A DNA stretch of 8,678 bases from JBAZOJ01 sp041648755 (GTDB taxonomy: Bacteria > Planctomycetota > B143-G9). Position 1 is the stretch's first letter, and the number at the start of each line of letters is the position of its first letter. Of this stretch, positions 1 through 5,108 are shown in pieces. A model generated the notes under the pieces. That model worked only from the letters and a program-made list of their open reading frames with translations, did not search any database and was not told the origin of the DNA. Made by a program: the position numbers and the translations under genes. The DNA is taken from the NCBI GenBank assembly GCA_041648755.1, contig JBAZOJ010000161.1:1-8678 (forward strand), read 5' to 3'.

Positions 1-1312
1 CGCCGGTTGCGAGCCACTGCTCGGTAATGCCCCAAAGAAGGGCGATGTGAGAGGATGAGCGAGCGTCAACTCCGAGCGAGCCGTCTTCGCGTCCGTTCTT
101 GAGCGCATAGTCCATGCACTTGGAAACGCAATCCTTGAAGACTCCGCCTTTGGACGTGCTGCCGTTCCTGGCGAATGCAACAAGGGCGAGCCCGGTCATG
201 ATGTCTCCGGTTACAGCCGATTTCGCCGAATCGGCGGGGACAATCGCACCGGACGGAACCTGGGAAGTGGCAAGATACAGCAAGGAGCGATGAAGGGCAA
301 AACCAAGCGAACCGACCGGAAGCGAACCGGCTACTTTTCTCATTTTCTCGACGAGCAGGTTCGCATTGCGGTCTTCTTCAAGGTAGGGAAGGAACCGGCA
401 ATACTTGAGCAGCGACAGGTAGGCGTCCGAGGCCATGCCATCCTTGATCATCTGGTCGGTCTGAACCGTGGCATTTCCGTAGGCCTCATCGAAACAAGCG
501 AACCAGCCAGCCTTGCAGGCCTTTTTCTGCGCTTCGCCGAATGTCGCCGAAACGAACTGCATCCAGGCCAGCCGATACTGCTCCATAGCCTTATAGTAGT
601 TCCTTGCGGAACGGGCCTGTGCAGCCGCTTTCATATACTCGTCATAGGCCCCGATGCGGGACATGTAGTCGTTGCAGAAGGCGAGTTTCTTCTCGCCCTC
701 GCTGATATCGCCGCCCGGCCAACGGAACTTGACGCACTCGCCGAACTTCTCTGCGGCGGTCCTGTAGTCTTGCTTGGCATAGGCCTCGTTGCCCAGCTTC
801 AGCCAGTACAGATAGCCGGTACGCAGGTACTGGTTGTAGACTTTGTCATCGAGTGGCTTGTAAAGATGCGCGCGGTAATATGCCGCGAAGGCCAGGTACC
901 AGTTGGAGACTTTCTCGTAATTTGCGGCGTTTTCCATCCACTTGGCAAAACATCTGTCAACCTGGACGCTGACCCGCACCATAGTCTTCGTAGTAAGAAG
1001 CGCAAAGCCCGGCATCAGGCTTACGACTGCGTTCGATTCCCACTCGTTGACCCCTGTTACCGTCGCGATGCCGGACTGAACATACTCGGTTCCTTTTTTG
1101 TCGAAGAACGGGTACTTCTTTCCGACCTTGATACGCTCGACCTCTCCGGGGAGGATGATTATCTTGCTGCCTTCGCTGAAGGTCTCGTTTTCCTTGTAGA
1201 TGCCCTGCGCCAGAGGGAAATAGAAGTCCTGCTCGGCCTCATCAGCACCGATGGGCATCGCCATGGCAACAAACACCACAGACGTTAGCAGGAGAACTAA
1301 GGTTCGGGTCAT
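1..1312 (-). CDS. Exported TPR / prenyltransferase-like toroid protein, 3'-truncated
   Basis: The frame is open from an ATG at 1312-1310 to the window edge (437 codons, no stop), so the C-terminus is missing. Residues 1-24 form a signal peptide: an early Arg, a hydrophobic run (LVLLLTSVVFVAMAM) and a likely cleavage after IGA, so the protein should act outside the cytoplasm. Residues about 167-200 resemble a TPR helix pair (LGNEAYAKQDYRTAAEKFGE), and the helical pattern continues to about 330. Residues about 338-437 resemble alpha/alpha-toroid repeats of the prenyltransferase/squalene-cyclase fold (GDIMTGLALVAFARNG, then NGREDGSLG and SSSHIALLWGITEQWLATG). Such proteins are common in planctomycetes and usually uncharacterised. 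Eight cysteines follow the signal peptide. A purine-rich AGGAG lies only 2 nt before the ATG, which is short, but the next ATG (1264) would lose most of the signal peptide. The gene begins 71 nt after the HIT gene with no clear terminator between. No enzymatic role can be assigned. Confidence 0.8.
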   Translation of the reverse strand, partial: MTRTLVLLLTSVVFVAMAMPIGADEAEQDFYFPLAQGIYKENETFSEGSKIIILPGEVERIKVGKKYPFFDKKGTEYVQSGIATVTGVNEWESNAVVSLMPGFALLTTKTMVRVSVQVDRCFAKWMENAANYEKVSNWYLAFAAYYRAHLYKPLDDKVYNQYLRTGYLYWLKLGNEAYAKQDYRTAAEKFGECVKFRWPGGDISEGEKKLAFCNDYMSRIGAYDEYMKAAAQARSARNYYKAMEQYRLAWMQFVSATFGEAQKKACKAGWFACFDEAYGNATVQTDQMIKDGMASDAYLSLLKYCRFLPYLEEDRNANLLVEKMRKVAGSLPVGSLGFALHRSLLYLATSQVPSGAIVPADSAKSAVTGDIMTGLALVAFARNGSTSKGGVFKDCVSKCMDYALKNGREDGSLGVDARSSSHIALLWGITEQWLATG

Positions 1313-1383
1313 GGCTCCTCTTTCGAATGCACCGACGTAAGATAATACGGCCGCCGGGACTTTCGTGACAGTAAAGAACCGGA
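1313..1383 (-). promoter_or_regulatory. Intergenic region before the exported protein, weak promoter candidate
   Basis: These 71 nt contain TATTAT (near 1349-1354), a good -10 match, with TGTCAC 17 nt upstream as a poor -35. No hairpin with a T-run follows the HIT gene. The downstream gene may have its own weak promoter or be read through from the HIT operon. The signal is too weak to decide. Confidence 0.25.
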
Positions 1384-1725
1384 TCAGCCGAGGCGCGCGG
1401 AAAGCTGCCTGCCACCAAGCAGGTGCAGATGGACGTGATTGACCGCCTGTCCGCCTTCTGACTTGCAGTTGAACACCGCCCTGAAGCCACTCTCGTCTAT
1501 ATGCTCGCTCTTGGCGATTTTGCCAACCGCGGCGAACATCTTCTCGAACACGCCTGAACCGGCTGGCATTTCGAGCAGATTGGCGTAGTGCTTTTTCGGG
1601 ATTACGAGAATATGTGTCGGCGCCTGGGGAGAGATGTCGCGGAAGGCGAAGATATCCTCGTCCTGGTACACTTCCTTGGTGCCTATCTCGCCGCGGATTA
1701 TCCTGCAGAATACACATTCGCTCAT
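1384..1725 (-). CDS. HIT-family nucleotide hydrolase (HinT-like)
   Basis: A complete 113-residue protein, the usual length for HinT-type members of the histidine triad superfamily. These cytoplasmic enzymes hydrolyse nucleoside phosphoramidates and acyl-adenylates. The triad HVHLHL occupies residues 97-102 (H97, H99, H101) after GGQAVN and before LGGR, the canonical arrangement. The N-terminal CVFCRII (C4, C7), with H46 and H97, fits the optional zinc site of zinc-binding HIT proteins. F27-D30 and the HILVIPKKHY strand (38-47) match the family core. The C-terminus ends RQLSARLG, lacking the WPPG often seen in HinT. The start ATG shares bases with the stop of the DUF502 gene (ATGA), and AAGGAG lies 8 nt upstream inside that gene, which indicates translational coupling. 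Family assignment is firm; the physiological substrate is unknown. Confidence 0.95.
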   Translation of the reverse strand: MSECVFCRIIRGEIGTKEVYQDEDIFAFRDISPQAPTHILVIPKKHYANLLEMPAGSGVFEKMFAAVGKIAKSEHIDESGFRAVFNCKSEGGQAVNHVHLHLLGGRQLSARLG

Positions 1726-2414
1726 CTTATGCTCTCCTTGCTCTGATTACTGGCCTCGGCACCGACTGCGGGCAATCTCTCGGATGTGCCGGTTGCCTCC
1801 TTGGTGATCATTCCCGCGCTGATAACAAGCTTAAATGCCTGGTCCACGGTCATATTCGTCTTGATGATCTCGCTCTCTTCGTAGTAGAGGAGATAGCCTG
1901 AAGTCGGGTTGGGAGTCGTTGGGACAAAGACACCTATCAGCTTTCGGCCGGTGGCTTCTTCGAGCATTTCCGGGGCATCGGCAGTCTTGAAAGCTACAGC
2001 CCACGTGTTTGCATCGGGGAATCTCACCATCACCACTTCCCTGAAAGCGGATTTTCCGGTATTGAACGCATCGGTTACCTGTTTCATCGTCCCGAAGATG
2101 TTGCTGATGAGCGGGATTTCCTTGAGTACCCGCTCCACCACCCTCATCAGCCTTCGACCAACCAAGTGCGAGGTCAGCCAGCCAAAGGCGAGAATTATCA
2201 GGATGATGATGATGAGCGACACCAGCGACATGTAGATCTTGCCGCGGAACGGCTCCGGCCAGAAATTGCGGAGCAGTTGGTCGAACAGATAGACCAGGTA
2301 CAGGGTCAGAATGAACGGCAGGCCAGCGATCAGGCCCGTAAAGAAGTACTTCTCAACCCGGGTCCAGAAGGTCGGCTTTTCGGGCGGAACTATCTCATCC
2401 AGGTTCGTTTTCAT
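1722..2414 (-). CDS. DUF502 family membrane protein
   Basis: A 230-residue inner-membrane protein of the DUF502 family (related to plant LIKE-COV proteins), whose biochemical function is not established. Two strong membrane segments lie at about residues 24-48 (FTGLIAGLPFILTLYLVYLF) and 61-85 (a run of leucines and isoleucines ending in AFGWL). They are followed by a soluble beta-rich domain with family signatures: IPLISNIFGTMKQV near 100-113 and PTTPNPTSGYLLYY near 165-178. A second ATG at 2423 would add MTT. I prefer 2414 because GGGGAG lies 10 nt before it but only 1 nt before 2423. The start overlaps the end of the NYN-like gene by about 20 nt, and the stop overlaps the HIT start, so all three are probably translated from one mRNA. 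The last 25 residues are polar and unlike the family core. Confidence 0.92.
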   Translation of the reverse strand: MKTNLDEIVPPEKPTFWTRVEKYFFTGLIAGLPFILTLYLVYLFDQLLRNFWPEPFRGKIYMSLVSLIIIILIILAFGWLTSHLVGRRLMRVVERVLKEIPLISNIFGTMKQVTDAFNTGKSAFREVVMVRFPDANTWAVAFKTADAPEMLEEATGRKLIGVFVPTTPNPTSGYLLYYEESEIIKTNMTVDQAFKLVISAGMITKEATGTSERLPAVGAEASNQSKESIR

Positions 2415-2946
2415 CGTCGTCATTCTCCCCGGAGGGGTGGAGTTTTCTGCTTTCCGCCGTCAGGTCTATGCGCGAATCGAGCGAAACACCGAAGACATTG
2501 GCCCAGAATTTTACATCCGGGGCCGGGCCGTCGCCACTACCGCTCTTCGGCGAATTGGCCAGTGCCTTGAACATCCACTCTGAGAACCTTGCGCATCCCA
2601 TTGCCTTGATATCGTTGTAGGACGCCCGCTCCTGTCTTCCGCGATTATCGGTGACAAGAAACGTCTCACCGCCGAACCGCTTGGAGCGCGCCGCCTCGAA
2701 CAGCATGGCCTCTTCGTCTTCGGGAAGCCGCGAAAACACTACGGTGAACGGGCCCTGCCGTATGCGCGCAGGTGATTCCGTGAACTCGTTCCCGCGAAAC
2801 ACCAGCGTGATATTGTGTCCGAGCATTGCGAATGCATCGGAGTACCGCCTGATGAAGCGCCACAAAGACGGAAGCAGGCCCTCGCCTTCGTCAAAAAGGT
2901 CGGGAACCTGGTTGATCATGCTGCCACCGTCGATCACAAAATGCAT
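2395..2946 (-). CDS. YacP/NYN-like (PIN-fold) protein, divergent
   Basis: A 183-residue protein whose first 130 residues follow the YacP-type NYN nuclease layout. There is a first strand ending in Asp (HFVIDGG, D6), then a helix, then strand ITLVFRG (46-52), strand FTVVFS (67-72) followed by the acidic EDEEAML (76-82), strand TFLVTDN (95-101, D100) and the segment IKAMGCARFSEWMFKAL (113-129). In Bacillus the family member YacP/Rae1 is a ribosome-associated endoribonuclease. Here the usual DGYN reads DGGS, and the Asp normally present in VFDG is Arg (R51), so catalysis may be altered or lost; D6, D77-E79 and D100 remain. The tail from about 130 is low-complexity and ends in an acidic run (ENDDDENE). 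It sits 24 nt after the membrane-protein gene, with only a weak ribosome-binding site, and overlaps the next gene. The fold is likely, the activity unproven. Confidence 0.78.
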   Translation of the reverse strand: MHFVIDGGSMINQVPDLFDEGEGLLPSLWRFIRRYSDAFAMLGHNITLVFRGNEFTESPARIRQGPFTVVFSRLPEDEEAMLFEAARSKRFGGETFLVTDNRGRQERASYNDIKAMGCARFSEWMFKALANSPKSGSGDGPAPDVKFWANVFGVSLDSRIDLTAESRKLHPSGENDDDENEPG

Positions 2947-2970
2947 CGGGAACCTGCCTGGGGCTCGCGG

Positions 2971-3447
2971 TTACTTGTCCGACTCGTCTTTGGTCTCCTC
3001 GTCTTCGGTCTCCTCGTCTTCGGTCTCCTCGTCTTCGCTGACCGCAGGCTTGGTGCGCAGAAGTCGCCCGAGAGTGGCCGCCATGATGACAAGGAACCAA
3101 CCCACGAAGCATCCGTATCCTGCGTACATCGTCCGCCAGAAGTATGTAAACTCCGGGTCCGGATTCTGATGCATTCCAATCAGCAAGGTGAAGCCAGCCC
3201 AGCCAAGGCCGAAAAGCAGCACTACACTGACCATCGCCACTGCGAATTTCGCCAGCGATGGAGAAGAGCCGCTCTCGATTATCTTCCGGGTTACAATCGC
3301 CGAGACAAGTCCGGCGATGATTCCTTCGAGAATCAGCAGACCGGGATCCATGGATTGGCCTTCGCCGTTTCCGCCGATGAGCATAACGGTAAACCAGAAC
3401 AGCATCAGGAGAATCAGTGCAAACTGGATCAGCCTGAGGAATTTCAC
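2971..3447 (-). CDS. Four-helix membrane protein with repeated acidic tail, unknown function
   Basis: A 158-residue integral membrane protein I cannot assign to a family. Hydrophobic segments lie at about residues 7-25, 36-53, 67-90 and 107-127, giving four predicted helices. The C-terminus from about 136 is very acidic and built on a five-residue repeat (SEDEETEDEETEDEETKDE), encoded by a 15-bp tandem DNA repeat. By the positive-inside rule, RLLRTK after the last helix places the tail in the cytoplasm. The start is GTG, and its bases overlap the murD stop (GTGA). A GTAGGTAAG stretch just upstream is only a weak ribosome-binding site, so translation is probably coupled to murD. Its position directly behind murD hints at an envelope role, but that is guilt by association only. 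Confidence 0.85.
   Translation of the reverse strand: MKFLRLIQFALILLMLFWFTVMLIGGNGEGQSMDPGLLILEGIIAGLVSAIVTRKIIESGSSPSLAKFAVAMVSVVLLFGLGWAGFTLLIGMHQNPDPEFTYFWRTMYAGYGCFVGWFLVIMAATLGRLLRTKPAVSEDEETEDEETEDEETKDESDK
2986..3036. repeat. 15-bp in-frame tandem repeat
   Basis: On the plus strand the unit GTCTTCGGTCTCCTC occurs at 3001-3015 and 3016-3030 without change, with a one-base variant at 2986-3000 and a partial copy (GTCTTC) at 3031-3036. Read on the minus strand each unit encodes five residues of the acidic tail (EETED type) of the membrane protein. The period is a multiple of three, so copy-number changes would keep the reading frame. Confidence 0.95.
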
Positions 3448-4832
3448 TGCAGCTTACCTACAAGGGCCTTGAACACACGGCCACGCTCTTCGAAATTGAC
3501 GAACATCCCGTACGAGGCGCAACCAGGGCTGAGCAGGACGATATCGCCCCACCGGGCGGCGGCGGCTGCTGCATCAACGGCCTCTGCAAACGTGGCGACG
3601 GGAATTGTCTTGATTTCGATTCCGCTCGACATGGCCTTCGTATCGTATGCGGCTTTGAGTTTTCCGGTCGTTTCACCGACCAGCACGACGGCCCGCACAT
3701 CTTCGCTGAAAGAAGCCTCGGCCATCTCGTCGAACGGCAGTTGCTTGTCGTATCCGCCGGCGATGAGGACTTTCGGGGCTGAGAATGCCTTAAGCGCCAC
3801 AACCACCGAACGGGGGTTTGTGGCAATGGAGTCGTTGTAGTACCGGACGCCCTTGTGCTCCCTGACAAATTCGAGGCGATGCTCCAGGCCGTTGAAACTG
3901 GTCAAGGCGCGAACTGCGCCCTCGCGGTCCCAAGCCATGAAGCGCGCAACAAGGACTGCAGCCAGCGCGTTCTCCACATTGTGTGCGCCACCAAGGGATA
4001 ACTCCGCCACCGGGCAGAGCGTCTCCGAGACGCCATCCACGCGAAGGGTAACCACTCCCTCATTTACGCAAGCGCCGTTCTCGACAGGCTTGCGGCGGGA
4101 GAACCAAAGAACGCGGCCCTTCGTGGATCCGGCCAGCCCCGCGACGATTTCGTCATCCGCATTCAGGATGGCATAGTCGTCGGGAGTCTGATACTCGAGG
4201 ATCGCGCGCTTTGCCGCGATGTAGTTTTCCATCGTCTTGTGGCGATCCAGGTGATTCGGCGCCACATTTGTGATAACCGCGACATGAGGGGATTTGCGAA
4301 GCCAGCAGAGGTTCTCAAGCTGGAAAGAGGAGATTTCGAGGATCACCGGCACTTCCGGCGCCGTGACGTCGAGCATGTCGAGCAGCGAGCGCCCGATATT
4401 GCCACCCATGAGCGCGGAGGGCGACTTCTCGCACACTATCCGATGCGCCCAGGCGGTTGTGGTAGATTTTCCGTTGGTTCCGGTTATGGCCGCGATGGGA
4501 GAGCGACACTGGCGCATGAAGATATTCAGTTCGGTATCCAGCGGGATGTGCGCGTTGACGGCCGCTGCGATGTAGGGCGATTCAAGCGGCACTGCCGGAT
4601 TGACGATAACGAGGTCAGTTTCGGTGAAATCCCGCAATTCATGATATCCAAGCTTGTACTTTACGGGGAATCCCCGGAGGGCATCAAGCGAAGCAGCCAG
4701 CTTCGCCGGAGCGTTCAGGTCGGTGACGAGGACATCGGCTCCCTGCTGCGCGAAGAACTTGGTGACGCCCAGACCGCCGCCGAATAGTCCGAGCCCCATT
4801 ATTGTGACTCTCTTGCCTTTGTAGCTCTCCAT
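3444..4832 (-). CDS. murD: UDP-N-acetylmuramoylalanine--D-glutamate ligase
   Basis: MurD adds D-glutamate to UDP-MurNAc-L-alanine in the cytoplasm, using ATP, in peptidoglycan synthesis. The 462-residue protein has the expected three domains. An N-terminal Rossmann domain (RVTIMGLGLFGGG, 8-20) binds the UDP substrate. The central ATPase has the P-loop GTNGKST at 118-124, a NHLDRH motif at 193-198 and a likely carbamylated lysine in YIAAKRAI (K208). Next come HNVENALAA (284-292) and GLEHRLEFV (315-323). The C-terminal domain carries NDSIATNP (333-340) and the Mur signature SPGCASYGMF (435-444), where Gly replaces the Asp often seen in MurD. I place the start at 4832: GAAAGG lies 6 nt upstream and residue 6 begins the normal N-terminus. 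An in-frame ATG at 4886 would add 18 residues encoded across the csp terminator and is unlikely. It leads the lower operon. Confidence 0.96.
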   Translation of the reverse strand: MESYKGKRVTIMGLGLFGGGLGVTKFFAQQGADVLVTDLNAPAKLAASLDALRGFPVKYKLGYHELRDFTETDLVIVNPAVPLESPYIAAAVNAHIPLDTELNIFMRQCRSPIAAITGTNGKSTTTAWAHRIVCEKSPSALMGGNIGRSLLDMLDVTAPEVPVILEISSFQLENLCWLRKSPHVAVITNVAPNHLDRHKTMENYIAAKRAILEYQTPDDYAILNADDEIVAGLAGSTKGRVLWFSRRKPVENGACVNEGVVTLRVDGVSETLCPVAELSLGGAHNVENALAAVLVARFMAWDREGAVRALTSFNGLEHRLEFVREHKGVRYYNDSIATNPRSVVVALKAFSAPKVLIAGGYDKQLPFDEMAEASFSEDVRAVVLVGETTGKLKAAYDTKAMSSGIEIKTIPVATFAEAVDAAAAAARWGDIVLLSPGCASYGMFVNFEERGRVFKALVGKLQ

Positions 4833-4838
4833 TGACTG

Positions 4839-4844
4839 CCTTTC
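4839..4844 (-). promoter_or_regulatory. murD ribosome-binding site
   Basis: The minus strand reads GAAAGG here, 6 nt before the ATG at 4832. It starts directly after the U-tract of the upstream terminator. It supports the 4832 start over the in-frame ATG at 4886, which lies within the csp coding region. Confidence 0.7.
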
Positions 4845-4845
4845 G

Positions 4846-4874
4846 AAAAACGAGCCCGACTTAGGTCGGGCTCG
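4846..4874 (-). terminator. Intrinsic terminator after csp, overlapping its stop codon
   Basis: A perfect 10-bp inverted repeat (CGAGCCCGAC / GTCGGGCTCG) with a 4-nt loop is followed on the minus strand by TTTTT at 4850-4846, the classic rho-independent layout. The stop codon of the cold-shock gene (TAA, 4863-4861) lies in the loop, so the last codons of csp form one arm of the stem. On the plus strand the hairpin is followed only by TTTGTT, so termination in that direction would be weaker. It should end the rpsO-pnp-csp transcript, but it sits only about 14 nt before murD, so murD needs read-through or an internal promoter. Confidence 0.9.
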
Positions 4875-5091
4875 TTTGTTCGTCATTCTCAGTGGCCAGA
4901 GGGCGGACGTTAATAGCGCAATCGCCCTTATCGTCCGATCCGATATCGAACTCGACCTTGCATCCTACATCCAGCACACGGTATCCGGGCATTTCGATGT
5001 GCTTGTAGTGAACAAAGACCTCTCGGCCCTCGTTCGTAACGATGAAGCCGAATCCCTTCTTTCTGTCAAACCAGCGAACAACGCCCTGCAT
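4861..5091 (-). CDS. Cold-shock domain protein (CspA family)
   Basis: A 76-residue single-domain cold-shock protein, near the usual 65-75 residues. These bind single-stranded RNA and DNA through a five-strand OB fold and act as RNA chaperones in the cytoplasm. The N-terminal MQGVVRWFDRKKGFGFI contains RNP1 (KGFGFI) and is followed by RNP2 (VFVHY). The domain continues through VGCKVEFDIGSDDKGDCAINVRPL, and the tail (ATENDEQTSPT) is polar. The ATG at 5091 fits the family start; a GTG directly before it (5094) would add one residue. A TAAGGA sequence overlapping the pnp stop is the only visible ribosome-binding site: it lies 14 nt from the ATG and 11 nt from the GTG, so the start is uncertain by one codon. 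The gene begins about 17 nt after pnp and is probably cotranscribed with it, linking an RNA-unwinding protein to an RNA exonuclease. Confidence 0.96.
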   Translation of the reverse strand: MQGVVRWFDRKKGFGFIVTNEGREVFVHYKHIEMPGYRVLDVGCKVEFDIGSDDKGDCAINVRPLATENDEQTSPT

Positions 5092-5108
5092 CACTGGTGC
5101 CGTAATCC

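Noticed and set aside
290..1288. A 332-codon open frame on the plus strand
   Set aside because: The minus strand here encodes a continuous exported protein with a signal peptide and ribosome-binding site. The plus-strand frame looks like its shadow.
2986..3036. The short tandem repeats as a CRISPR array
   Set aside because: The units are contiguous 15-mers without spacers and encode a repeated peptide.
2815..3840. A 341-codon plus-strand frame across three minus-strand genes
   Set aside because: It crosses the membrane-protein, NYN-like and murD genes, has low-complexity translation from the repeat, and shows no domain.
4833..4886. An upstream in-frame start for murD adding 18 residues
   Set aside because: The extension is encoded within the 3' end of csp and the terminator stem-loop, and it does not match the MurD N-terminus. 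The ATG at 4832 has a better ribosome-binding site.
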